NCBI GenBank assembly: GCA_031291095.1
Contig: JARLJR010000053.1
Location: forward strand, 1 to 64,000
Origin: Legionella sp.
GTDB taxonomy: Bacteria; Pseudomonadota; Gammaproteobacteria; Legionellales; Legionellaceae
Direction: 5' to 3'
DNA length: 64,000 bases
The notes under the pieces were generated by a model. The model was given only the letters and a program-made list of their open reading frames with translations. It ran no database searches and was not told the DNA's origin. Of this stretch, positions 35,586 to 45,575 are shown piece after piece; position 1 is the stretch's first letter; each line of letters starts with the position of its first letter. A program made the position numbers and the translations under genes.

Positions 35586-38500
35586 ATGAGCCCAGATGTA
35601 GAAAGCGCAGAAACTATCATCCACCGATTAAGGAGAAATGCTCAAAACACTCCTGATAAAGCTGCTTTAACGTTCCTTACTCAGAAAGAAAACATTTCTT
35701 TATCCAATAAAGCATTACTAGAGCAAATAGAGCATTTTGCAACGCGAATCCTAAAGCTTGCCGAGCCCGGCTCACGAGCAATTATTTTATTAAATCCCGG
35801 AATAGATTATTTGGTCTCCTTTTTAGGGTGTTTACTTGCCGGAGTTATTGCTGTTCCTGCATATCCTCCCACCAATAGCCGACATAATATTAGATTATTA
35901 TCGATTATCGAAGATGCTTCTGTTCAGGTGATTATTACTTCTTCTGCGGTAATTCATCGCCTGGACTTTAATGAAGATAATAAAACGCAAGTCCTCATTG
36001 TCGAGGAAGAACAAAATACAACGCCTTCCTTAACCCAATTTCCTACGATTTCAGATGAAGACGTAGCCTTTCTACAGTACACCTCAGGCTCTACCGGAAA
36101 CCCCAAAGGAGTGATGGTAACTCATAAGAACATCATTGCTAATGCACACTGCATCAATGAAAAATTAGAGGGACGGGTGACCACCCTCTGTTCTTGGTTG
36201 CCTCCGTTTCATGATATGGGCATGATTGGCTGTACACTTTTTCCTTTAGCCTATAATGGTCATGTGGTCAGCATGTCGCCTACCGATTTTTTGAAAAACC
36301 CATTAAAATGGTTAAAAGCTATCAGTGATTTTCGCGCTGAATGTTCAGCGGCACCTGATTTTGCTTACGATTTATGCTCTAGAGTCATCACCGAGGAAGA
36401 GAAAAAGGAATTGGATTTAAGCTCATGGCTTTTTGCAGTTAACGGTTCTGAGCCGGTCAAGGCGGAGCATTTAAAACAATTTAGTGACGCGTTCGCAGAA
36501 TGTGGTTTTAGCGCCAATGCCTGCCATCCTTCTTATGGTATGGCCGAAACCACCTTGTTGATCTCAACCAAAGAAGTAGACACTAAAACAGTGCTCATGC
36601 GAGCTGATAAGCAAGCATTTCAAAATAACCTCATCAAAGAAGCTCAAGAAGATGAAGAGCATGTTCTTTTGGTTGGCTGCGGCACTCCCTATAGCAACTA
36701 CGACTTAAAAATTATTGATCCATCCAGTTTAGACATTTTGCCTATAAATAGAATTGGAGAAATTGTTGTTCAAGGTGATTCGGTTACCAAGGGATATTGG
36801 AACAAGCCTCAACTGAATGAAGAAATTTTTAACTTAAGATTAGCTTCTAAAGACAAACCCTTTTTACGAACTGGGGATTTAGGCTTTTTAAACCCCAACG
36901 GGGAGCTTTTTATTACCGGACGTCTTAAAGATTTAATTATTATTCGTGGACAAAATCTTTATCCTCAAGACATTGAGCATTGTGTTGAAAAGAGCCATCC
37001 GTTGTTAATAAAACATGGCGGAGCTGCCTTTGTTATTGAAAAGGAAAATAGTGAACCCGAGTTAATCCTGGTTCAAGAAGTGCATCGCAGTGCAAAACAG
37101 TTTGATGAAATTTTTTCGGCGATCTTAGATTGTTGTTCCCAAGAGTTGCCCGTATTGCCCAGCGAGATTATATTAATCAAACAATCATCATTGCCCCGAA
37201 CCTCAAGTGGCAAGGTACAACGCAGCGGATGCAAGCAGTCATTCCTGGCCAAGGAGTTGCACATATTGGCCCAATGGCAGCGGAAAGCTCATCAGCCAGA
37301 ACAACAGGTACCCAGCTTAGCGAACGCACATGAAAAAAACAGCTTAACCGTATGGATGAAACAATGGCTGGCCAGTAATTTATCGCTGCAATTAGAACAA
37401 ATTGATATTCATAAGAATTTTTCTTACTACGGCATGGATTCCGTGAGCGCCGTGCAGTTTACCGCGGCCCTCGGACAATTGATAAATCAAGAAATTAATC
37501 CTAGTCTATTATGGTCCTTTACCACAATTGACGCTTTAGCAAACTATTTGCTTCCTGAAGATCATTCGCTTACACCACAAAATGAGCAGCAGATCCACCA
37601 AAAACGCTTTGAACCGGTCGCGATCATCGGTATGAGCTGTCGCTTTCCTGGCAGCAGTAACAGCCCACAAGAATTTTGGGATCTCTTACAAAACGCTAAA
37701 GATGGAATCAGCAATGTTCCTCTGAGTCGTTGGGATTCGGCTCTCTATACGGCGCAGCCTGGCGTTACAGGAACAATAGCCGCGTCTAAAGGTGGGTTTA
37801 TTGATAATATTGATCAGTTTGATGCTGCTTTATTTAATATTAGTCGTCGTGAGGCAGAAGCGATGGATCCGCAGCATCGCCTTTTACTGGAATTAACCTG
37901 GGAAGCACTTGAGCGAGCAGGTATTGCCCCTCTGTCGTTAGATGATACTGATGCGGCTATTTTTATTGGGATTGCTTCGAATGACTACAGCCAATTAGCC
38001 CATGATGCGGCACACCATAATACCGATGCCTATTATGGGATAGGTAATGCCCATAGTGCAGCAGCTGGGCGCATTGCCTATTTTTTAGGAACTCATGGTG
38101 AATCAATCGCCGTAGATACAGCCTGTTCTTCTTCATTGGTTGCGGTATTCAATGCATGTCAGGATTTACATGAAAAAGGCTATAGCTTAGCCATTGTGGG
38201 TGGGGTAAACAGCATTCTTGATCCGTCTTTAAGTGTGAGTTTCTCACAAGCAGGAATGTTATCACCGAATGGCAAATGCCAAGTCTTTGATGCAAAAGCG
38301 GATGGCTATGTCCGTAGTGAGGGATGCGGTGTGCTCATCTTAAAACGCCTGGCTGATGCACAACGTGATAAAGACCCTATTTTGGCAGTGATTCAAAGTG
38401 CTGTAGTAAATAGCGATGGACACAGTAATGGCATTACCGCGCCAAGCCCTAAAGCCCAACATGACTTAATTAGTAAAGCCATCCATGCTGCAGGGATTTC

Positions 38501-41500
38501 TCCTGATGCAATTGATTATATTGAGACACATGGCACGGGTACACGTTTAGGAGATCCAATTGAGTTTAATGCGCTGAAAGAGGTTTTTGCCACTGGCACA
38601 CGCCAAAAGGACTTATATATAGGTTCGGTGAAAAGCAACATCGGCCATTTGGAGGCGGCTGCGGGTATGGCAGGTCTTATTAAAACGATTTTGATGTTAC
38701 AACATCAACAAATTCCAGCCAATTTGCATTTTGAAACAGTCAATCCGTTAATTGACTTAGCATCTATTCCTGCGCAAGTACCTACAACCTTGCAAACCTG
38801 GGAATCTGACACGCAGAAACAAATACGTTATGCCGGTGTTAGCTCTTTTGGTTTTACTGGAACTAATGCACACCTAATCCTTACTGAAGCCCCAAGAGCA
38901 GATGCAGTGGCTGACACTGAGGATAGCCCAGAAAGACCGGTGCATGTCTTTACTTTATCAGGGCATACCCCAGAAGCTTTAGCGGCACAACAAGCACGAT
39001 TAGCCGAATTCATTCAAGACAATGCAGGTCTTGATTTAGCCAATTTATGTCATAACCTTGCTCTTGGCCGCAGCGCGCTAGATTATCGCCTGGCTATTCC
39101 AGTACAAACCCATAGCGAATTAATTGAGAAATTACGCACTACAATTCCAACGAATAAAGCCGCGGAATTAAATACAGCAAAAACCGCCTTTTTATTTACT
39201 GGGCAAGGCTCACAATATTCTGGAATGGGCTCGGAGCTTTATAATACACATCCTTTATTCAAGCAGGAGGTCGATCATTGCAGCCAATTATTGGCGGAGT
39301 ATTTACCTGAACCACTTACCAAGGTGATGTTTGATCCAGAACAGGCTTCGTTATTAAATCAAACTCAGTATACTCAGCCTGCTTTGTTTGTTCTGCAGTA
39401 TGCTTTAGCTCAATTATGGATAAGCTGGGGAGTTCTGCCTACGGCGGTTATTGGCCACAGCGTGGGCGAGTATGTCGCGGCAACCATAGCCGGGGTTATG
39501 AGTTTAGCGGATGGTTTAAAACTTATTGCCGCCCGTGCAAAACTCATGCAAGCCCAACAAGAAGGCAGTATGCTTAGTGTGAATGTAGATGAAAGCCAAG
39601 CTCAAGCCTTAATGCAAGAATTTAAAACACAGGCACCTGAGGCGATCTTAAATATTGCGGCAGTGAATAGCATGAACCAAGTGGTATTTGCTGGCGAAGA
39701 GGAGGCTATTCGCCAATTAAATCAACAGTGCCGGCTACAGGGGATTCGCACCACTGAATTGCAAGTGTCTCATGCCTTTCATTCAGAGCTCTTACGCCCA
39801 ATGATTGCTGAATTTAAGCAAATTGCCGCAACCATTGAGTACCATGCACCCAAATTCGTGCTTATCTCCAATGTTAGTGGTAAGGAGATTTCCGCCATCA
39901 ACGCAGATTATTGGGCCGAACATGTCCTGGCTACGGTGCAATTTAGTACAGGAATCAAGGAATTAATTTTAGAAAACTATCAAACCTTTATCGAGGTGGG
40001 ACCACAACCTATTTTATTAACTTTTGCCAGACAGCAGGCCAGTTCATCACAACAGGTTTTATGGCTTGCTTCACTTAGGAAAAATCACCCCGACTGGCAA
40101 ACCTTAGCTGATGCAGTCGCCCAACTCTATGAAAACGGGCATACCCTTAATTGGCATGCTTATGATGCTCCATTTGCACGATTAATCGATGCAAAAGAGT
40201 TGCCTACTTATGCGTTTCAGCATCAATCCTATTGGCTAGCAGGGGAGCATAAGATTCAAGAGAGCAGTGCCCTAAATCAAGGTTTAAGCCAGGCGCTTTA
40301 TCAGATGGAATGGAAACAATTAGGAGCACCTCAACAGCTAAATAGACCACAAGAGCTAACTGGAAAATGGTTGATTTTTGCGAATCAAGATTCAGAAAGC
40401 CAGAAGATGATAAGTTTCTTGTCCGCCTATTTACCCGAGATTGTGGTAGTGCGTCCTGGGAGAACGTTTGAGCTGTCCCTAGACGTAGCGGTGCTAAATC
40501 CTTATGAGCCAGAACATTTTTCAAGCCTGGTAAGTAAACATCAAGAAATTCAAGGCATTTTCTATTTATGGGGCTTTGTTGGCACCGAGTTTTTCCAAGA
40601 GCGACAACTAGAAGCATTAACTTGTGATGACATGAATCAATTAATTAAAAACTCATGTGCAGGCTTACTCCATCTAGTGCAAGCGCTCATACATAAAAAA
40701 CAACACACCAAGCTCTGGACCGTAACCCGGGGTGCAACAACAATACCGCCTCTATCCTTACCATTTTTTTCACCATTAGTAGGTATGGGCAAAACATTAG
40801 TGCTTGAATACCCTGAACTGGATTACCATCATTTTGATGTTGGATTGGAAACAACGACACAAAACACGGCATTACAACTCCAGCAACTGCTTGGCCAACA
40901 TCAAGATGAAGCCATTCTCGCGTATCAAAACGATTTATTATACGTACCACGAATCGTCCCTGCGGTATTGCCTCCAGTTGCAAATAAAAAAGTATTTGTA
41001 AAAAATGCCTCTTATCTCATTACAGGTGGACTCGGCGGAATAGGCGCTGTTTTATGTAAATGGCTGATTCAGCAAGAAGTAAACTCTATTATTTTACTTG
41101 GAAGACGTCCATTAAACGATGAAATAAATGCGATACTTAATCCATTGCGTGTTGATGGGGTCACCATCCACTATGTTCAAGCGGATGTGAGTGATTACCA
41201 GCAAATGCGCCTGGCTTTAACCGAAATCCAAAATACACTGCCTGCAATTAAAGGAATTTTTCATGCCGCCGGAACCTTAAGCGATGGGTTATGGTCGCAG
41301 TTAACTTGGCAGGAGTTTAATCAGGTCTTCGCTGCAAAAGTACAAGGTTCCTATAATTTGCACTGTTTAAGTATGGAGCTTACCCCTGAGTTAGAGCAAT
41401 TTGTGATGTTTTCATCAATTAGTTCTTTATTGGGAACACCAGGACAAGCGAACTATGCGGCGGCGAACACTTTTCTCGATAATTTAGCCCATTACCGAGT

Positions 41501-43445
41501 ACAAATAGGGTTGCCCGCATTAACGATTAATTTTGGTCCTTGGCAACAAGTGGGCATGACCCGTGATTTAGCACAGTCTTGGTCGGCTTACGGTATTCAC
41601 AACATTAGTGAGGAGCTAGGCCTGGCCTCATTAAAACGTGCAATGTCAGGACCTTTCACCCAATTGTGTTTAATGCCTAATAATATGGCTTCACAACGAG
41701 CTCATTTACCACGTCCCTATAAAAACTTATTGGCCGAGATTATTCCTGAAACTCAAGAAGCCCATCAAGCACGTAGCTCTGGAGCAACAAATCAACAGAA
41801 TCAAGAGCTGATTGTTCGCTTAAAGAGCAAACAACCTGAGCAACGGGTCACTGAGTTAACGAGTTTCTTCATGAAGGAGGTTCGCACGATTCTTCGTTTA
41901 AAAGAAAGTGATAGCTTGCCAATGAGCACCAACTTATTATCACTGGGTATGGATTCAATCCTTGGTATGGAACTAGTACGTCAGCTTCAATCCAAATTAT
42001 CACTAGAAAATTTAAGCATCCAAGCCTTGCTGTTTGAAGACCGCTCGCTGGAAAATGTGGTTCACTTTTTGAATGAAAAAATAGGCGATGCCGAGGTACA
42101 TGAGGTCGTAACACCGCCAACGGCAATAGCACACCAGCAGTTATTACAACTGTCCGTACAACAAACCCGTATTTGGAAACATATTCAGGATCAACCCACA
42201 AATCCTATTTATGTAGTGGCTAATCAGTTCCAACTTGAAGGGCCAGTGGATGTAGCGATTTTGGAAAAAAGCATTCAACAGGTTATTGAGCGACATCCCA
42301 TGCTACGTTGCAGTTTTCATATTTCAATGGGAACACCTTTTCAATTTTGCCATAATCAGGTTGATTTTAAATTACACTACATCGATCTTCGTACTTTAGA
42401 AACAGGAGAGCAAACGCAAAAAATCAACCAATTACTGCAAAAAACACGCACTCATACCTTTGATTTGAGCAAAGCCCCCTTATTGGAAAGTTATTTGATT
42501 CAACAAGCTGACGAGCGCTATGTTTGGGCCGTCAGTGTGAGCCATTTATTAACCGATGGGGGTAGTAGTCTGATTCTGTTTGAAGATATTCTGCATTTTT
42601 ATGCACAAAATCAAAATCGTACTACCCAAATTTTGCCCGTGGCCACAGCGTATGAGGATTTTGTGGATTGGCAATTAACCAACGTAGTTAATGGTACTTA
42701 TGAAAAATATGTTGCTTTTTGGCGTGATACCTTGCAGTACTATAAGCCTCCAATATTGCCTACAGATAGACCGTTACCTCAGCAAGCCTCTGCGTTTGGA
42801 GCGAAAGAATCGGTGCCTATTTCTGCAGAATTACTTAATAAACTGCAAACTTTAGCCAAACAAAGTCAAGTGACACTACCTAATTTACTGCTCGCAGCCT
42901 ATGGATTGGTGTTAGCGCAATTTAGTAAAACAGAGCAGGCCTTTATTACCATGCTTTGTGCCGGCCGAGAAACTGAAAAATATCAAACAACTATGGGTAA
43001 TGTGGCGAATGAACTGCCTCTGATTATCCATTCTGCCCCTACAATGAGCTTCATTGATATGGCCAAACAGGTACAAAACGACCTAGTTCAGTTTTTTGAA
43101 TATCAATACATGCAGCCCGAACAAATTGCAGCACTTGATTTACCAGTACCTGACGTGTCTTTTGACTTTCAACACTTAACCCTCAAGCCTGTTGACCCTG
43201 GCTTTAAGCTGAAGCCATTAGCTCAGAATGATACAAAGATACCTCTTTGGGGCACTAGCCCGCGCAAACTATCATTAAAATTTAATTATGATAGAACCTT
43301 ATTGACTGGATACCTTAAGTATCGAGTTGACTTATATGACCGTGAAACTATTTATCATCTGACTACGCAGTTTCTGAAGATAATTGAGGAGGTTGTCGAG
43401 AAACCTGAAAGTACATGTGACAATTTAGCTAATTTGTGGAGCTAA
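35586..43445 (+). CDS. FAAL-ACP-KS-AT-KR-ACP-C hybrid polyketide/nonribosomal peptide synthase
   Basis: 2619 residues. Domains: fatty acyl-AMP ligase (about 15-560; LQYTSGSTGNPKGVMVTH, WLPPFHDMGMIG, SYGMAETTLLIS); acyl carrier protein (GMDSV, Ser619); ketosynthase (about 672-1100; VDTACSSSL Cys847, His982, His1021); acyltransferase (about 1200-1515; GHSVGEY Ser1292, HAFH typical of malonyl specificity); ketoreductase (about 1805-2000; TGGLGGIGA, GQANYAAANTF); second carrier protein (LGMDSI, Ser2124); and a terminal condensation domain (about 2180-2610) whose catalytic motif reads SHLLTDG (His2320, Asp2324) with the first His replaced by Ser. There is no dehydratase or thioesterase. It should activate a fatty acid, extend it once with malonate, reduce it to a beta-hydroxyacyl chain, and pass it to an amino acid on another protein. 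The phosphohexomutase gene starts 2 bp later. Confidence 0.93.
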   Translation: MSPDVESAETIIHRLRRNAQNTPDKAALTFLTQKENISLSNKALLEQIEHFATRILKLAEPGSRAIILLNPGIDYLVSFLGCLLAGVIAVPAYPPTNSRHNIRLLSIIEDASVQVIITSSAVIHRLDFNEDNKTQVLIVEEEQNTTPSLTQFPTISDEDVAFLQYTSGSTGNPKGVMVTHKNIIANAHCINEKLEGRVTTLCSWLPPFHDMGMIGCTLFPLAYNGHVVSMSPTDFLKNPLKWLKAISDFRAECSAAPDFAYDLCSRVITEEEKKELDLSSWLFAVNGSEPVKAEHLKQFSDAFAECGFSANACHPSYGMAETTLLISTKEVDTKTVLMRADKQAFQNNLIKEAQEDEEHVLLVGCGTPYSNYDLKIIDPSSLDILPINRIGEIVVQGDSVTKGYWNKPQLNEEIFNLRLASKDKPFLRTGDLGFLNPNGELFITGRLKDLIIIRGQNLYPQDIEHCVEKSHPLLIKHGGAAFVIEKENSEPELILVQEVHRSAKQFDEIFSAILDCCSQELPVLPSEIILIKQSSLPRTSSGKVQRSGCKQSFLAKELHILAQWQRKAHQPEQQVPSLANAHEKNSLTVWMKQWLASNLSLQLEQIDIHKNFSYYGMDSVSAVQFTAALGQLINQEINPSLLWSFTTIDALANYLLPEDHSLTPQNEQQIHQKRFEPVAIIGMSCRFPGSSNSPQEFWDLLQNAKDGISNVPLSRWDSALYTAQPGVTGTIAASKGGFIDNIDQFDAALFNISRREAEAMDPQHRLLLELTWEALERAGIAPLSLDDTDAAIFIGIASNDYSQLAHDAAHHNTDAYYGIGNAHSAAAGRIAYFLGTHGESIAVDTACSSSLVAVFNACQDLHEKGYSLAIVGGVNSILDPSLSVSFSQAGMLSPNGKCQVFDAKADGYVRSEGCGVLILKRLADAQRDKDPILAVIQSAVVNSDGHSNGITAPSPKAQHDLISKAIHAAGISPDAIDYIETHGTGTRLGDPIEFNALKEVFATGTRQKDLYIGSVKSNIGHLEAAAGMAGLIKTILMLQHQQIPANLHFETVNPLIDLASIPAQVPTTLQTWESDTQKQIRYAGVSSFGFTGTNAHLILTEAPRADAVADTEDSPERPVHVFTLSGHTPEALAAQQARLAEFIQDNAGLDLANLCHNLALGRSALDYRLAIPVQTHSELIEKLRTTIPTNKAAELNTAKTAFLFTGQGSQYSGMGSELYNTHPLFKQEVDHCSQLLAEYLPEPLTKVMFDPEQASLLNQTQYTQPALFVLQYALAQLWISWGVLPTAVIGHSVGEYVAATIAGVMSLADGLKLIAARAKLMQAQQEGSMLSVNVDESQAQALMQEFKTQAPEAILNIAAVNSMNQVVFAGEEEAIRQLNQQCRLQGIRTTELQVSHAFHSELLRPMIAEFKQIAATIEYHAPKFVLISNVSGKEISAINADYWAEHVLATVQFSTGIKELILENYQTFIEVGPQPILLTFARQQASSSQQVLWLASLRKNHPDWQTLADAVAQLYENGHTLNWHAYDAPFARLIDAKELPTYAFQHQSYWLAGEHKIQESSALNQGLSQALYQMEWKQLGAPQQLNRPQELTGKWLIFANQDSESQKMISFLSAYLPEIVVVRPGRTFELSLDVAVLNPYEPEHFSSLVSKHQEIQGIFYLWGFVGTEFFQERQLEALTCDDMNQLIKNSCAGLLHLVQALIHKKQHTKLWTVTRGATTIPPLSLPFFSPLVGMGKTLVLEYPELDYHHFDVGLETTTQNTALQLQQLLGQHQDEAILAYQNDLLYVPRIVPAVLPPVANKKVFVKNASYLITGGLGGIGAVLCKWLIQQEVNSIILLGRRPLNDEINAILNPLRVDGVTIHYVQADVSDYQQMRLALTEIQNTLPAIKGIFHAAGTLSDGLWSQLTWQEFNQVFAAKVQGSYNLHCLSMELTPELEQFVMFSSISSLLGTPGQANYAAANTFLDNLAHYRVQIGLPALTINFGPWQQVGMTRDLAQSWSAYGIHNISEELGLASLKRAMSGPFTQLCLMPNNMASQRAHLPRPYKNLLAEIIPETQEAHQARSSGATNQQNQELIVRLKSKQPEQRVTELTSFFMKEVRTILRLKESDSLPMSTNLLSLGMDSILGMELVRQLQSKLSLENLSIQALLFEDRSLENVVHFLNEKIGDAEVHEVVTPPTAIAHQQLLQLSVQQTRIWKHIQDQPTNPIYVVANQFQLEGPVDVAILEKSIQQVIERHPMLRCSFHISMGTPFQFCHNQVDFKLHYIDLRTLETGEQTQKINQLLQKTRTHTFDLSKAPLLESYLIQQADERYVWAVSVSHLLTDGGSSLILFEDILHFYAQNQNRTTQILPVATAYEDFVDWQLTNVVNGTYEKYVAFWRDTLQYYKPPILPTDRPLPQQASAFGAKESVPISAELLNKLQTLAKQSQVTLPNLLLAAYGLVLAQFSKTEQAFITMLCAGRETEKYQTTMGNVANELPLIIHSAPTMSFIDMAKQVQNDLVQFFEYQYMQPEQIAALDLPVPDVSFDFQHLTLKPVDPGFKLKPLAQNDTKIPLWGTSPRKLSLKFNYDRTLLTGYLKYRVDLYDRETIYHLTTQFLKIIEEVVEKPESTCDNLANLWS

Positions 43446-43447
43446 TT

Positions 43448-44863
43448 ATGAGCAAGTCATATCTAATAAAACCCCCATTATCAATATTCAAAGAATATGA
43501 TATTCGCAGTAAAGTTGGTGAGGACTTAAATGAAAATACTTATTATACCTTAGGTGTCGCGATTGGAAGTGAGCTACAGGAAGTTCACGGATTACACACC
43601 CTCTTGCTGTCTCGTGACAGTCGAGAAAGTAGCGATGCATTTGCAGAGTCCTTAATTAAAGGTTTATTAAAAAGCGGTACCCAAGTTATCGATATTGGCT
43701 GCTTACCAACTCCTGTATTACATTTTGCGATGTTTAATTTGCAATGCCATTCTGGATTGATGGTTACTGCGAGCCATAATCCAGCAGATTATAATGGCTT
43801 AAAACTCACCTTGGGAAACCAGAATTATTATGGGGATAGACTCCATGCTTTATACCAACGTATTATGGATGAAAAATTTTTAATTGATCACGAAGAACGA
43901 GGAAAACTGGTTCAATATCCTTCGGAACAAATAATTAATAAATACATTAACCTGGTTAAAGAACGTACAGGAGCCATTAAAAAACTTCGCGTTGTGGTTG
44001 ATTGTGGTAATGCCGTGGCTGGACATGTAGCCCCTCAGTTGTTAACCGCCTTAGGCTGTGAGGTCATTCCCTTATATTGTGACGTGCAATCAAGCTTCCC
44101 CAATCATCATCCAGATCCTTCAGTAGAAGAAAATTTAACTAGCCTGCGCCAGGTGGTTGTGGAACAACGTGCAGACCTAGGTGTGGCTTTTGATGGAGAT
44201 GGCGATCGTTTAGGCATTGTGGATAACCAAGGCTGTATTATTCCTTCAGATTATTTACTGCTGGCTTTTGCTGATGCCTTACTGAAAAAAGAACCTAATG
44301 CGGGCGTGGTATTCGATATTAAATGTACTCAACATTTAAACGAGTACATCCTCGCCAACCAAGGACGTCCGATTATGACGCGAACTGGTATGGCACACAT
44401 CATGTCAAGTATGTCAGAACATAAGGCCGCAATCGGCGGTGAGTATTGCGGGCATTTCTACTTTAATGATCGCTGGCTAGAATATGATGATGGTATTTAT
44501 GCTGCCGCACGGGCATTAGAAATGTTAAGCGAGCAGTTACACGATAGCCATAACTTTTTTGAGCAATTTCCTAAATCGTTAAGCACTAGTGAATTAAAAA
44601 TTGATATTGAGGAACAGCACAAAGAAGAGTTCATGAAGCAGTTAATTACACATGCTCCGAGGTACATAGGAGGAGAACTGGTGCATATCGATGGGCTAAG
44701 GGTAAAACATGCCGATGCCTGGGGACTGGTTCGTCCTTCGAATACAGGACCTTATTTAACGCTGCGTTTTGAAGCAACGACTCACAGCGCCATGCAAAAC
44801 ATTAAAGATTTGTTTGGCAACTTAATTACGACCATTAATCCTTCGTTGGTCTTACCTTTTTAA
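43448..44863 (+). CDS. Phosphomannomutase/phosphoglucomutase (AlgC-type alpha-D-phosphohexomutase)
   Basis: 471 residues from ATG 43448 (GGAG upstream; a GTG four codons earlier overlaps the synthase). Hallmarks: catalytic phosphoserine loop TASHNPADYNG (Ser109), metal loop DGDGDR (249-254), a sugar-specificity loop GEYCGHFYF in place of the usual GEMSGH, and the phosphate-binding C-terminus RPSNTGPYLTLRFEA. It interconverts hexose-6-phosphate and hexose-1-phosphate. Its start lies two bases after the synthase stop, so the two are coupled. It may feed nucleotide-sugar synthesis for lipopolysaccharide or glycosylate the synthase product; the latter is inference. Confidence 0.9.
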   Translation: MSKSYLIKPPLSIFKEYDIRSKVGEDLNENTYYTLGVAIGSELQEVHGLHTLLLSRDSRESSDAFAESLIKGLLKSGTQVIDIGCLPTPVLHFAMFNLQCHSGLMVTASHNPADYNGLKLTLGNQNYYGDRLHALYQRIMDEKFLIDHEERGKLVQYPSEQIINKYINLVKERTGAIKKLRVVVDCGNAVAGHVAPQLLTALGCEVIPLYCDVQSSFPNHHPDPSVEENLTSLRQVVVEQRADLGVAFDGDGDRLGIVDNQGCIIPSDYLLLAFADALLKKEPNAGVVFDIKCTQHLNEYILANQGRPIMTRTGMAHIMSSMSEHKAAIGGEYCGHFYFNDRWLEYDDGIYAAARALEMLSEQLHDSHNFFEQFPKSLSTSELKIDIEEQHKEEFMKQLITHAPRYIGGELVHIDGLRVKHADAWGLVRPSNTGPYLTLRFEATTHSAMQNIKDLFGNLITTINPSLVLPF

Positions 44864-44872
44864 TGAGACGTT

Positions 44873-45478
44873 ATGGATAAAGAAGTACTTGCACTCTTTG
44901 ATTTTGATGGGACATTAACTACGGGCCTGCCAAGTAGACTGCTCTTTTTAAACTACTTGGCCGGTTTTCCGAAAATGCTTAGTAGCCTTTTGTCGAGTGT
45001 TGCTTACTCAACAAGAGGACAATCCGCACAGGGGCGCTTAAGCTGGCATAATTATCTTGATAGCCTTATTCTAAAAGGTCGAGACAAGCAGGAGCTCAAT
45101 GAGCAAGCCTTGCAGTTTATCGAACAAGTACTTATCAAGAAATTACGTAAAGAAGCGATGGAACGTCTCGATTTTCATCAGCAACAAGGACATCGCTGTA
45201 TTTTAATTAGCGGGGGCTGGGATATTTATCTTGAACCCTTGGCCAAAAAATATCAGTTTCAGCACCTAATTTGTACGGAACTGGAGTTTGATTCCATGAG
45301 TAATAAAAGCACTGGCCGTATGCGAAATAATTATTGTACCGGACAACAAAAGGTAGATGAATTTATAAAACAGTATGCTGCTCGGGAAAACTACGAGCTT
45401 TATGCTTATGGGGATAGTGTTCATGATATGGCCTTACTCAATTATGCCGATCATGCTTTTTATCGATGTTTTGAGTAA
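44873..45478 (+). CDS. HAD-family phosphatase (subfamily IB, SerB-like)
   Basis: 201 residues. HAD motif I DFDGTLT (Asp10, Asp12), motif II Ser in LISGGWDIYLEPLA, and motif IV YGDSVHDMALL. The cap between residues 20 and 90 is helical (GFPKMLSSLLSSV), as in subclass IB enzymes such as phosphoserine phosphatase. It starts 9 bases after the phosphohexomutase stop and belongs to the same operon as the synthase. The substrate is unknown: a sugar phosphate, a lipid phosphate or a phosphorylated intermediate are all possible. No signal peptide, so cytoplasmic. Confidence 0.85.
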   Translation: MDKEVLALFDFDGTLTTGLPSRLLFLNYLAGFPKMLSSLLSSVAYSTRGQSAQGRLSWHNYLDSLILKGRDKQELNEQALQFIEQVLIKKLRKEAMERLDFHQQQGHRCILISGGWDIYLEPLAKKYQFQHLICTELEFDSMSNKSTGRMRNNYCTGQQKVDEFIKQYAARENYELYAYGDSVHDMALLNYADHAFYRCFE

Positions 45479-45504
45479 ACGTACAAATAAAGAACAACAA
45501 AACA

Positions 45505-45534
45505 TTGCTTTTTGCGCTAAATTTAAACTAAAAT
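45505..45534 (+). promoter_or_regulatory. Promoter of the 45576 gene
   Basis: TTGCTT (45505-45510), 18-base spacer, TAAAAT (45529-45534): identical hexamers and spacing to the promoter of the paralogue at 32147, although the spacer sequences differ. Confidence 0.65.
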
Positions 45535-45575
45535 GCCGAATGAATTACAACCAAACCAATCGCAGGGAAGACACA

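Noticed and set aside
40687-41001. Open frames on both strands inside the large synthase genes (for example 40687-40983 minus, 54780-55196 plus)
   Set aside because: They are shadows of conserved domain-coding sequence; no ribosome binding sites and no family resemblance.
45375-45575. N-terminal extension of the 45576 gene
   Set aside because: It overlaps the end of the HAD phosphatase in another frame and the promoter at 45505-45534, and the paralogue at 32147 starts at the equivalent of the later ATG.
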